A stretch of 64,000 nt of DNA, from NCBI GenBank assembly GCA_034620365.1, contig JAQGEQ010000380.1, positions 558,001-622,000 on the forward strand, in the 5' to 3' direction. The notes under the pieces are model-generated. The model was not told the origin of the DNA. It saw nothing but the letters and a program-made list of their open reading frames with translations, and ran no database searches. Both the position numbers and the translations under genes were made by a program. Origin of the DNA: Pegea sp. RAD2-039 (Eukaryota; Chordata; Thaliacea; Salpida; Salpidae). Within the stretch, counting starts at the first letter, position 1. Every line of letters starts with the position of its first letter. Positions 1 to 13,176 of the stretch are shown piece by piece.

Positions 1-3000
1 GCATATTCTTTATTTTTTATCGTCATGATTTTAAATTCCATTTTTAGCCTTAAGCTAGTAGAATATTTCATTTTCGCTCATACACTTATTTATCAAGTGC
101 TTAATTTGGTTGGTTTATCAAACCAGATATATTTTATGAGTACTGTTGCTAAATGCAGCAGTGAAAACAATTATTTATTTTGTCTACTTTACAATTTCAA
201 CCAAAAATAGCAATAGTTTTATCAGGCACCAATTTAGCATTTAACTGTAACTAATTTCAGTGTCTTATGTCCCGCCTACCTTCAATCTATCAACTCTAAA
301 ATTTCCAGTAAAGTTTAAAAGTTACTAAAAAATTTTCAAAGAACCAATTTCTGCGAAATCTTCTTAATTCTATGAATCCTAATTACCAGTTTCATAAGCT
401 TGTCTAAATGCTATCTAATAACATTCTATCAGTATTTACTGAGTACTTTTATGCAAATGTACTTTTTATCTTCTGATGAAGCTGTCTAAATACATCTTGC
501 TTTTCTACTTTGAAGTTTTTATAGAAATTTATTTCAGTGAAATCATTTGCTTTAACACTAACTACCACCGACCAGTAGGTTCAATTAGTTGATGAGATAA
601 AAGCAGTTGTAATTTGATCAATCTTTTTCTGTCTTCTCACGTTTTAAGGTGTGTCTGAAAAAAAAGTATTTTCTTCACCAAAACATTTTTATTTAGTTTG
701 TTGTGTTGGAAAAACTGCGTTTAGTTTTAACAGTTATTTCAACCAACATAGCCCCGTGGTTCTTTTTCAATATATTTTCTACTTATTTTCAACCAAACCT
801 CAATTTTCATTATAAGCTACAGACTGAAGCGGCTTTGAAATTGATGGAAAACGACTTTGATTATCTTTAGGTGGTGTTCTTTACATATTTCCACGTTCTA
901 TTTAACCGAAAACTTCTTTATTGTTCCTAGAAATCACTATCACCACCTGTATCTAGGTAAAAGTTCAGCAAATAGATCCCAAAAGAAAAGTTCTTATATT
1001 TTAACTAAACAAAAAACTGCTCTCAGTTTATCTTTAGATTTTAATTGCTTTTTTAAATCACTTTTAATGTAATTATGATATAATTATGTCATAAAATCAA
1101 ACTTATAAAGTTTATTTCTTATCAATACATAGTTAGAAGAAGTTTTAAGTTTGTTGATTATTAAAAAAACAAGCATTTAATAAGTAGAAAATAATTTGAT
1201 TAACCTTTAGTTACATGTCACTACTTTTTATTTGGATGGTTGTTGGTTTTACCTAATTACTTTGTCAACGTCGTTGACATTGAATAATCAATAGTTTCGA
1301 AGAATAAGTGAAAATTCCTAAAACAACATTTTTTATTTATTAACCACCTCAAACAAGATACTCAAACTAGTAATTACTACCCTAAAAGTTTCTATGAAAG
1401 ATTTTGAAATATAAGTCAATCTGGTTGTATCAAAACTGAGAGCTTGTTTGTTGTGGAAAATTGTTTGTGGAAATATTTCGATTTGAGCTACACGGTTGCT
1501 TAACTTCAGTCAGTTTCTTTTTGGAATCAGAATTTCTAAGGAATAATAAAAATAGTGGTATTGCCTGAAGATAAATTTAGTGATATAAATTTGTACGTGT
1601 TGTAGTAAAACCAGATATGTGGTTGGAATTCTAGGTGTTTTTCTACCTCTACATGTTCATATTATTAGCTTTAACTGTTTTCTAATACTTTATGGAATGC
1701 AAAAGTTCTTTTTTTTACAAAAAGTTTTTATTTTGAACATTTTTGAATTTGTTTTTTTTTGAAAAGTTTAATTTTGAATTGAATAATAACACAAATTCAA
1801 ATGACTTTTTTTTAGTTGAAATTTTAGTTCATTTGTGTATTTGGTATCACAAAAAGAATTGACAAATTTTGACACTTAACTATTAACAATCAAAGAAATT
1901 ACTTTCAACTTATAGTCAATTTGTTTTTATCTTAAATAAACATTTTTAAGTGAAATTTTGGCTGTGCATTTTTGTAATCACTTTTTATCTAAATGTAAAT
2001 TTAAAAGTAACATTTACTTAAAAGATTTTTTATCAAGCATTTAATCAGAATACAAAGTCAAGTTTTTTTTCTACCTTAACAATAATTTTATTCTATAGAA
2101 TATTTTTGTTTCATTTTTTTAAACATAGATTAAATTAGATAAGTAGAATTCTTTTTATGTTATTTTTCAAAGATAAATCCCATATAAATCCAGTAGTTGC
2201 TTTTTGCCAAATCAAAGTTGATAATTTTAGCTTTCACGAATTATAATCTGTAAAAATAAGAAATATTTCTATAGAACTTTCTAATTCTTATTATGGGTTA
2301 TATTATTACTTGGATTTATTAAACTGACAGCTGTTCGTATAAAAACTGAAGCTAAAAGTAAAAAACATAGATTTTATTCATGCTTACCAAAAGCATTTAA
2401 TGTACCTAAGGCTTATTTGGTTGTTGTGGTTTACGCCCTAAAACATTAATCTTTATTCCCTTCTAAAAACAATATACTAATAATTACAACTTTTTTCGAA
2501 ACTAACAACTTTATTGAACTGATTCTAGTTGCTTTATCAGATTACCTTTTCGCATATAGTCCACGCAGTATTAAGTAAGAGGTCTGTGTGAGTTTTTCGG
2601 TGCTAAAAGCTCTTTCAACCTATAATCCAGCTAATAATCTGTTGAAAGAACATTGTAGCTTGCTTAGAAGTTTGTTATATTATCAATTTCAGCATTTTGT
2701 TTTTGAAAAGATAAAATAATTGGTTTGTTAGAATATTTGTTGCTTTCTATTTTCAGTTCACATTAGTTAAGAAAATCACTTTGAAAAGCGTACAATGTCA
2801 ACAAACAAAATATTCAATTTGTATTATTAAAATAATAATTACATTTCTTGAGATGTAGTGCCAGAGACAAATATATTTACCTTTGATATTAACAAATTAA
2901 AAAAAACTTATTTTTAGGGCAATGAGTCATTGACCTTTATGTCTTTTAATCATATAATTATACAAAAACTGCCAGAAACACAACTAAATCTAAAGTATTT

Positions 3001-5597
3001 ATGTGATGAAAATAGTTTCAAGTTCTTTCTTCATATTATCTAGTTAGTTGAAATGTAACTTGCCAAGAAAAACTATTGAAGTTTAAGAGAAAATTGTATA
3101 AGACGAGTAAGCTAATTACATGTTGCTGTCATATTCAACTTTCTTGTTTCAAACTTTTTCCAGCTCACATCATTATATTTTCTCGTGAAAGTGCTGAGTG
3201 ATTTATGTCTTAATTTCTTTTCATTGTTGCTGTCATTATATATCCGTTACGCTTTATAGAAAATTTGAAATGGTTATTAGGAAACATAATTTCCACCTCT
3301 TTCATTTTCTTATTGTTGAAAAAGCACAAAAATTGTTTTAAATGCCGAAAAAATGTGCTGTATCAAGGGAAAAGTTAGTCGACAACATGTTCAAAAAACT
3401 CATTTGTTTTTTAGTTTATATTCTGTGGCCTTTTTAAAGATTTTTACTCTTGTAGTTGTTCTTTACAAGCTTTGATAGCAAAAATTACAACCTTGTCAAA
3501 TTACTTTGAGAATGTTCATCTTTGAAAGCTTTTTCATCTTACCCGCCGCTCATACTTGCCCTAAAATAGGTGAATTGAAAGCTAAAGTTGCTTTCTTTGT
3601 TTCAAAGAAAAATGACTGTTTGATTCTTGGTTACACTTGCAACAGATTCTAATTTACTTGTAAATGCAACATGTTTATACAAGCAAATCTTAACAGACAC
3701 AAAAGTCGCATCTTTTTTTTTATTTTTTCACTTTTTCTAATAGCACCTTTGAGATTTACCTTTTCTATTCAACATATGTTTCTACTATCTCTTGCAGTAA
3801 CATTTAAACGTTCAAGAAAACTTGCTTGCTTGCTTCATGAGTTAGTTCAATTGCTTTAACCTTTACTCACAGCGGTTTAATCGCCTTACAAACTAACGAC
3901 TCTTAGAATAACGAGTTCCGATGACAAAATGGAGTTATAAAAGTTGATTTTGTCTTCTTAGACCTTTCAGTTTGATCAACATTTCTAGAAATTGGATAAA
4001 ACATAATTGCTAAAAACAGATAAACCACAAACTGATTAATAACTTAATCTTGTTTTGTTTTTCTTGTATATTTCTTCAGTAGATATTACTGTTTTTCATC
4101 TTTGTCATTATTTCAGTTTTTTGTTTCAACAAAATTTAGTTTTTTTTTGTTTTTTGGTAAATTCCTTGAAAGGTATTCTGTGGTTTCACATATATTGAAA
4201 GGAAAAAACTGTTTGTTCACTTGCTCAGATACCTGCCTATGTTATTAATTTTATTTTGATTATTGTTTAATTTGACTTGAAAATATATTCACATAAGCAT
4301 TTGTGGATTACCCTTAAAAATTAAAATCCAAAACTTTTTATCTAACTGTAGCCAAAAACCTAATCCCGAAATTAAGCTTTTGAACAATCGTTTTGGCATC
4401 TATATATTTGTGAAAGATTTTAGCAAATAAATGTTGAACATTCTAACTTATTGAGCTATCATTTAGTTAAGTAGGGATTTTTTTCTTTTAACAACTACCA
4501 CAGCAATCAACAAGAGAAGGTATTTGCAGCTTACGACCCTTTAACAATATTCTAAAATGTTATTTCAAAAATTAAAAGCCTTCAAAATAACATTAATGGT
4601 ATTTTGTATCTTCTTTTTTAAGTACACATTTCGAAATTTTAAATATTTATTATTTACTAAAAGAATTGAACTTAATTTCTCAGTTGTTTAATGACAAACG
4701 TTTTTTCAAGTTAGAAAATTTTGATGTGAACAAAAGTAATTTTCTTGTATTTATGAAGTTAACTTAAACCATATTATTGATGATGAACCTAAAAAGTAAT
4801 TAACTGAAATTTGTACTTAAAAATATTCACTCAAATTACTTTGTTCTAAATATTTTCAATTACACTACATCAATTAGCATGTTTTCATTTAGTTAATTGT
4901 TTAAATAACTTTTAAGGTATCTGTTCACCTTCATAAAACAATTAGTAAAAAGCTAACTATTGACAAGAACCTGCTTCTTTGTTCACTAATCTTGACGTTG
5001 AAATAATTAACTGAAATTATAAGCTTTGTTCTAAACTTACTTTCAGCTTTTTGTTTTATTCTTTTTTTTGGCTTTTCTAATTAGAATTTATTTTTCTTAT
5101 TCTTATTTGTATCTACTTATAATGTATATCATTAAAAAGTTTCGTCTATTAACGTATCAATACTTCGTTTGCTAGTTGAAAGCGTTTAAATATAATTGAC
5201 TAAAAGAAGTCACATGGTATCTATCGCATCACGATTTTTGTTAGGATAATTTCACTTAATTGATCCATCACACTTTCTATTTTTTTTTCATCTTTGTTGC
5301 CATTTGAAACATACCAAAAATCATCTTGATTAAAAGCTGGCATCTTCATCATCTCTTTGCAACAACCAACAATCTCCTTTCAATGAATATACTTTCTTCA
5401 CCAAGCATATCCTGACTTGTTTTAAACCCATCAATTTAACTACAGATTATTGTAATTACTATACACAAATGATCAACATGCCTGCTTTGTCATTAACTAC
5501 ACTAGATGTAAACCTTTTTTATTCTGAATATTTTGTGTTCGATTTTGATGCAAACTTTACGTGACAGTATAATAGCTGAGAATAATTAAACTGAATA
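1..5597. other. AT-rich non-coding stretch, plus strand T-rich
   Basis: No exon with recognisable protein similarity or a convincing pair of splice sites was found. The plus strand carries many T runs and few A runs, like the introns of the plus-strand genes elsewhere in this window. It may therefore be 5' intron or leader of the gene at 5598-9766, or intron of a gene that starts before the window. The short open frames here are low-complexity and look like chance. Confidence 0.5.
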
Positions 5598-8500
5598 ATG
5601 GCGCCAGACAAGTCTAACGACCGTCTAACTTAACTATGCTTTCATGAAATGTTGTTTGTTATTAAATCAGTGATTATGCGTTCGTGATATGATGAGTAGT
5701 CATTGTTCCTTCAACATAATTTATCCGTCAACTTTTCGAATCTTTCTATAATCTTTATGATGCTGAAACAATAAATGATAAGTCGTAATCTTTCACATAA
5801 TTTTCATCTTCACTTGGCCATGTGCTGGTTGTTTTTATGAGTTTGTTTACTAAACAGTTGATTTTCTAATCCTTTTTCTACTCTGACTAACTCTTTTGAA
5901 ATCGTCTTGAAATGGATTGGATAATTTTTTTTAATTTGCATCTAAGATCCAACCACTAATCGCGCTGTTTATTTTACAACTTTTTCATATTCGAAACGAG
6001 ATTTTACCTTTTTACATGAAAATTGATCCTAAAGATTAAATGTTAAGTTAGATTTGAAAACTTCTTTTAATAATGTTGTAATTTATTTTCGACTTTATTC
6101 TAAAAGAATATATTATTTATCAGAATTATTTATGTTATGAACAAATGGACTATTTTGTGCTACATTATAATTCTTCTTTCAAATTTATTGATCTGTATCC
6201 ACAAACCATTCCAATTTCTTGTTTATCGCATTTAATAATTTATTTAAACGTTTTTCAATTGAACTTGAAATAAGTTTCAGTTATTTCTCTAGGTTAAGGG
6301 TCATAAATGGGTCTAGTCATGATAATGCTTGAATAATGTTGCCAATTAGTTTTAATCTAAATTGCTTATTTTGTGAGTTTTTATGCGGAATCATTAACAA
6401 GCTTTTACATTTGTAATTGTTATTTTAGCTAATTTTATGATATTTATTTGAAAATTTATTGTAACATTTCTTAAATAGTATCATGATTTTTATAAAATGT
6501 GGATTTGTTTTTCAACATATTTTTAGATGTTTTCTTCAATATATGCATATTCAATATTATTTAATGATTTTTATATATATATAAACACACAATAGAAATA
6601 ATTTTTCATTGAAAATTAAATTGTTTTCAAAGTAAACTTGTTATAAATCCGTCATTAAATTAGAAATCTTAAAATTTTTTGCCAGTCTAGACTCTAGACA
6701 TTTACCTTGAAAAAAATTAACTTTTTTAATTGTAAAATTTGGGTTTATTTGACTTTATACTTTTTTGCTGAATACATAATTTATAATGAATTTTTATTTA
6801 ATTTTTTAACCCTGTATATTTGTCTTTAAAAATTGCATAATTTCTATAAAAAACTGAAGAAAAGTTTGTTTTTTTAGATTATTTAGGATTAATACAATTA
6901 GTTTTCTTAATTAACATCTTGATAACAATTATTAGTGTTTGAAAAAATTTGAATTTTTATTTAACATTTACTTTCAGTAGTAACACAGAAACACATCTTC
7001 TTACAGTTTACAAATTTTCACCTTAAACTGATTTTGCTAAACATGTTATTTCTCTGAAAGTTTTCGTAGAAGAACAATTTTGTGGTACATCAGAATATGC
7101 TATGTTTCAACTATCACCTACTTTCTCTTGTATTTCATTATACTAGCGGAAAGGTTATGAGAAACCTTTCTATTTTTACCTGTCTTCGAGCCAAAACTCT
7201 TTTTACTTCAAACTTTAATAACAACTTATTTGTCTCATTCTTTTACTTAAAGAGAAAAACTGATGAATGTACCAATGATTGATTGCATGATTTATTTCAA
7301 AAACCATTGACCCAATTTATCATACTTTTTGTCTTTACTGAAATAACTTTCACTTTTATTTAACGAAGCAACTAATATTTGCACCACTCTTCAACAAACC
7401 AATGTTTGTTAGTTTCTTTTTTATCTAAAAATCAGTAAACTTTTCTGAACTTGAAACTAACAAAAAGACAACTTTGGAATTTCTGCTTCAGCGAGCTCAT
7501 TGGTGATTTTATTAAATTCCAATCATTAAAACTACTAAGGCATGAACAAGCCCATCATTTACATTTGATTATGGTTGACGTCAACTAACCCATGATGCTA
7601 TTGAATAAAGCGATTAAACTAAGTATGCAATAAATTCTAACGGTTAGCACATTTTGGTTTCTACTTACTTTTTGGTGGAAATCAGCTGCGGTCATTTTTT
7701 CTAGATATCACGTAAAAAATTTTCAGAAAATTTTTTAATTGAATTATATTTTAAAAAAGAAAATTTCCTTTTTTTTCTTTAATTAAAATAAATTCAATTT
7801 TTATCTAGAAATCGTTGGTTCTTTTTTCTATTTTGAAATAAGTTGTTTTTAAATCTTTTTTTAAAGCTGATAATTGTATCTCATTTAGTTAATTTTGTCA
7901 AAAGCCGTTTTAGACGCTTTTCAATTAAGACTTTTTTCAATTTAAAAAATATTATTTACCAATTTGTTCTTCAATCTCATATTTATCAATGATGTATGTT
8001 TGATGAGAAATTTCTTTTTCAAGTATCTCTTGTATTCAATTTCGACATCAAACCCAGCAGACTAGATAAAAGAGATCATCTACGCTGTCATTACTACTTA
8101 CAACATTCACACAAAAACCATTTCGACAAAAATGTTTCATTCCAGTTCCACTCCAGCAACTTCTAGTTTATCTTTCTTCAAAATATTTGTTTTGGCCATC
8201 TGATTAGACCCTCCTTCCTTAAAACTCTAATTTTCTCTTCAAAGATCAAGAGATCACATTTGATCTTACTCAACGATCTGAGAAATTTGATAGAAATAAA
8301 AATCACATGTTGCTACTAGCCTTTTCTGTCTTTTTTCACTTGCGTCATTTGCATTAATAAGCGGATAAGAGCAGAATTTGTTAACCACTGTTAACATTAT
8401 CATAAAACGTCGTCACGATGTCTAGCTTGTAGATAATTATCAAAATAAAACAACAAGATTTTAATGAGTTAGTTGTTGGCAAAAGTAACTGTTTCCAACT

Positions 8501-9766
8501 CTTTTTTGTTTTTTTTTTTCTTTGTTAATAAACGAATTTTTGTGTTAAATAAAATGACTTTTTGTATCCTAGTTGTAAATTGGAAGTTACTGAGACTGGT
8601 TTCCTCCAACCAGTCGAAATTTCAATCTTAGAAATCTTTACTATAATGAATGTGTCTCTTTCTTTGAAAACTTACTTTAAAATTAAACTTATTCAACTGC
8701 ATCAGCTTTTCTTTTATTGCTGACAAAGTCTCAATTGTTTATTACTTTCTAAACGAGTCTTCTACTTCTTATGAGATTAGACCATCCATTATAACTTCCA
8801 CTATCTTCTGTGTCTTAATCGAAGACTGATAAATTGACTAATAGCAGCTAAAACAAGATAAAATCTTTATTTCAAATCCATTTTTCTATTTAATGTTTCA
8901 CTTCGATGAAACTTTCGTTTTATATTTAGATAATCATCAACAAATTTGAAAATAAGTAAATCACAAACTGTTTTCCAGAACAAGCTGATGCAATGGACCA
9001 TAACTTGACAAGTCCAAGTCCAAGACGTCAATGTACTTCTCCAAGTTATTCTGTTCACTCAAATGAAAGTGCCACTCCAGGTAGCAGTGATCAAACTGCA
9101 CAGGTAATCCTCTTTAAGATCTTCTCTTTAAAGATGATTATTTCTTCATCATTGTAAAATCTTTTGATATTCATTTATGATTAGAGCTTCTGACGTTTTG
9201 TTAATGACTAATAATCACTAGTAAGCCATGTTGTGACATCTTTCATCAGTTTCTATTTGTTTTATTCGCTCAAATTGGTTTCCGGAAAATCGTTAAAAAT
9301 TTCCATTAAACTTCACAACACTACAAAGCTAGCAATTGTTTAACTAAACTGGTAAATGCTTCTAATAACATCTCATTTTCTATTTACTGATGACTAGTTA
9401 TTTAAACATTTACTTACTAAAAGTAAATATATCTTGTCACTTTTTTTCAAGTCTTTTGCTTATGAAATGGCGCAAGTTAACAACTCGATTCTGGCATTGG
9501 TTAATCCCCATAACGATAGCATCAACACTGATACTGAGGATTGTGAACGACGTTTAGTTGGCAAGTTAAATGATTTAACTGGTAAAGACCTTACTACATC
9601 ATCTGCTGCTTCGGCATCATCGACACCAGCAACTGGAATCAAACATGAAATCACTGATTCTACAGTTTCTCAAATCTACTCAAGTTGGCGGCCTCAAACT
9701 TCCAGTGTATCTGCCGATTCCTACAACCCTTCATCTCCACACCAAATATCTTCTTCTTCTTCTTGA
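5598..9766 (+). CDS. Small Ser/Thr-rich protein, unrecognised; three coding exons
   Basis: I do not recognise this gene. Exons 8979-9103 and 9452-9766 are solid: good acceptors (ttttccag and tttttttcaag), a gtaatc donor, one continuous frame, non-repetitive codons and a TGA stop at 9764-9766. A possible first exon is 5598-5622 (ATG, reading MAPDKSND, one base left over). Its phase fits the next exon exactly, but its donor (gtctaa) is weak and the intron would be 3.4 kb. Joined, the protein is about 154 residues. It is rich in Ser, Thr, Pro and Asn, with an SPSPRRQCTSPS stretch (a plausible phosphorylation site) and a run of Ser codons at the C-terminus. The only ordered-looking part is around FAYEMAQVNNSILALV, which could form a short helix. 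There is no signal peptide or membrane segment. It could instead be the disordered tail of a longer regulatory protein whose upstream exons I missed. Confidence 0.6.
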
Positions 9767-12400
9767 TTACAATTCCATGAAAGCTGTTTGTTGTAACAAT
9801 GTGTTTCTCTCTTAACTGTTATCATCTTAACATCAGGGAACTACTGTATATTCAACAGGTCATTATTTCATGAGCCAACATACTTTCTTCTTGAAATTGA
9901 TTCTCATGGATTCGTGTTTTCTATTGTTTAGATAAACTGCCGTTATTCTCATAAGACAACTTTCTGCTAGTACCTATATCATCTTTCTACTCTTGATAAA
10001 TTTTAACATCAAGTGAATGTGGAACTGTTTAGGTACTATATTCATAATGAGACCTGAATTAAGACCTGAGAAATTAGTAGGTGCAACTTCATCAGCAGTT
10101 TATCACAAAAAGATCCATTTTCTATATTGCTCGTACTCAGCATTTACTATTTGGCTAATCAGGAAAATATTTCTGTTAGTTTTTCGTTTCTTGTATTTAC
10201 TCGTTGAAATTTTCTTCCAGCTGTTTTGCTCTATTTCTGTCACATTTTTGCCTTTTGCTTCGTTGAGCTTCTCAAGTTCATTTGTTTGCTTCATGTTTCC
10301 AACTCTAAGTTTGGTTTGAGAATAGGGAAGTGTTTCTTACAACATATAATGTTGATTACTAAAAGGTACATTACCTTGTTCTTGCTTACTTTTTTGGCTA
10401 ATATTTCTTAATCGTTTTCTGAGCAGATTAGTTGATAGAATTCACTGCATCATTAGCTAATAGCTGAAATCATATTTCTTCCCAGGAACTTTTTTATGTA
10501 TTTAACTCAAAGTTATGAGAAAATTTAGTGAAATTCATCTCAAATCTTTGATTTTAGCTGCTGTAAAATCTTATCAATTTCACGAGTTATATGTGAATAC
10601 ATGCTTACCATATTGGACAATTCCAACAAAACACAAATATATTATCTTGTTTCTTCTATAATTGAGCATAACGATGGCTTTAAGTCATGTATTTTACATT
10701 GTCATTACGATTTTGATATATTTATATATAATTATGTAAACAAAATGAAACTGCAGTTGGTAACTTTTACAAAGCTACTCTGGGTTTTATGTCCATAAAT
10801 ATAGTACGCTCTTCAACTAATCTATTTACCGACTAATCGTCAATCACGGTACTAAATCTCTAGTTCGAAACATTTCTTTAGTTTCATTTGGGATAGTCAC
10901 TTTGTCTTTTTTTTTCTAATGACAATCAAATTTTTCTGAACATGTATTGCTTTGTCTACATATTCTACGAATAGTGTAAATGTAGTTTACTTAACTCTAC
11001 AAACTAATTGCTAAATGCATTTTCAAATCTTGTTCCAATCTTTTTACTTAATCCGATTTATGAATTCCATTTAGTTTCAACTTTAAAAGTTTTAATTAAT
11101 TGATAGTTTCTTTCATTATTTCTTCTACTATTTTCTTTTCAATTTTAATTCTATTTTCTACAAGTTTTCACCAAAAAGTTGTTTTTCTTTAAAAAAGAAA
11201 TTACCATCTTGTACATTAGCCATTATCATTTGCATAAATTGAAAACAAAGTTTTTTTTTACGTTTTCACCCTATTTCTTTTTCTAAACACATTTATTTGA
11301 AAGCCCTGTCAATTCTTAGTGCTTTTTTACAAGTTTGCACGTTTTGTAAGCTTTCTATTACGTTCTGTGTTACTTGACTCTTTCTTAACTTCTCTTGCTT
11401 TCTGCATTTTCAAATTTTTCACATTTATAAGCAGATAGTACGAGAAAAATTCCTGAAAAAAGACCAAGTCATTGCATCATGTGCTGATCTGATGTAGCTC
11501 TCAATATCATCTGTTTGTATCTGATAGTTTTTCTTCAGTTTTCTGACCAAATTATTTTCTGTTACATTTTCTCATGTTTTATCACAGCTATTCGTTAGTT
11601 GGATTTCTATCAGCAAAAAGCAACAAATAATTGATTCTTACATCAAACTAAAGTAACTAAAATTCCAGCAGTTACTAGTTCTAGAATTCATATCTTTCTA
11701 TCTTAAGAGAACTAACCTTTATTGTGCTTACAACAAAATTACATTAAGATACTATTTCTCTTGTTGGTGGTTAAAGTTTGTAAAATCATAATAATTCGAA
11801 AAAGTTATCAAATTCTTTGCTTCAATGCAAGTTTTCAATTAATTGTGTAATGACTATTGTATATTCTAATCATGGTGCTAACCAATGTTACTTTTCATCT
11901 GTAAACATATCGCTGATACTAAACTTTTTCAAACGATGGTTTTGTCTCCAAAACCTCCAAGAGTACAATTTACTTCCCCTAATTCCCTCCTTGTATCTCC
12001 CGAATATTTTCTATCATCTTTTTTCTCTTGTTTCAAAAAATATTTCGTCCTTCATTTATTCGTAACTGCCATGCAATTTATTGGCATAGCGCAGAGTGAA
12101 ATAAAACGTTAAAATCAAAAACAAGATTGGCGTCTTCAAGCCTACCTGTGCTAGATATTTTGTTCTGCTTTCAATTATTTGTTACTGAGTGATATATAAA
12201 TTGTAATTCTTTGTCTTCTTTCAAATTCTTTAAATTAAATTTGTTGAAAGAAGTTTAGTGTCAAAACTGAAGATGAAACATCTTAATTCTATCGCTGTGT
12301 CTCTCAGAAGATATTCAATAAATGAAGCTTTTCAAAATCAGATAGTGCCAATTAAAAGCAACTTTAATTGAATAGTTTAAATTTTCTTGAAATTGTTGTA
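9767..12400 (+). other. 3' UTR / downstream flank, T-rich
   Basis: No coding exon is visible after the stop at 9766. The plus strand stays T-rich to about 12.3 kb and then changes abruptly to A-rich. An AATAAA at 12100-12105 lies just before that change and is a candidate poly(A) signal, which would imply a 3' UTR of about 2.3 kb; a second AATAAA lies near 12315. The open frames at 10.0-12.1 kb are low-complexity and judged not coding. Confidence 0.4.
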
Positions 12401-12649
12401 TATTCACATTAAAAGGAAATGTGACCACCAAATAAAAGCCTTTAAATAATAACTTCTTTTAAATTCATTTAAAATTTGAATAGAAATGATATAATAACTA
12501 ATATACATAGTACAAAAAGCTTTACCAACATAATTTAGTAGGTTAGTCATCAGCTTGATCTTTTGATTTTGAATGGTTTATATGACATTCTTTCAACACT
12601 TATAATTTCAAAATCCAACCTATAAACATTCTTTTATTTCTTTATTCAA

Positions 12650-12832
12650 CGCGTGGCTGCGACTTAAAAATTCGAGGTGGTGAACTAGATAGAACTGTAA
12701 AGAATCAAGCAGATTTTTGCACAAACACCTCAACCACATTAAAATGCGCCAAGGCTTCCAACCTCACCGGCCACAATCTCAAGCCTTGTGTCATCTGTAT
12801 TACAGGAGCCCACCAAGATGCCCAGCTCTTGT
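12650..12832. other. GC-richer island, possible terminal exon or repeat
   Basis: About 180 bases stand out from the flanks by high G+C. They are open in several frames. On the minus strand, after an acceptor-like ataag, a frame reads LQELGILVGSCNTDD and ends at TAA with phase 0, which suits the preceding exon at 13177-13265. A second minus frame reads through SWASWWAPVIQMT to a later stop. On the plus strand a frame ends TGAHQDAQLL and stop. I cannot decide between a last exon of the minus-strand gene and a fragment of a repeat. Confidence 0.3.
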
Positions 12833-13176
12833 AAATTCTTATTTGCTGATTTTTTCAATAGTCATAATCAAGTATTAACACAGACTAATTACACTATATT
12901 CTCATTATTTTTCATAAAAAGTTCACTTTTCTATAAGATGATAATGTTTCTATGTTTTCATAAGAAATTGTAAAGAAACTAAAAGCCACAATCTTTAAGG
13001 AATTTCAGAAAATCTTTTTAAATCTGGAATATATTTTTTTCTCTTGTTTGTCTGATTTCCAATCTATCCACTTTAAAATACTAAATTGTGAATGCTTGCG
13101 CAGAATTGAGTCATAAAATAGCTGCTATTTCTACAGTAGGCGCAAAATTGAAACCTCTTAACTATAAGCAACATAC

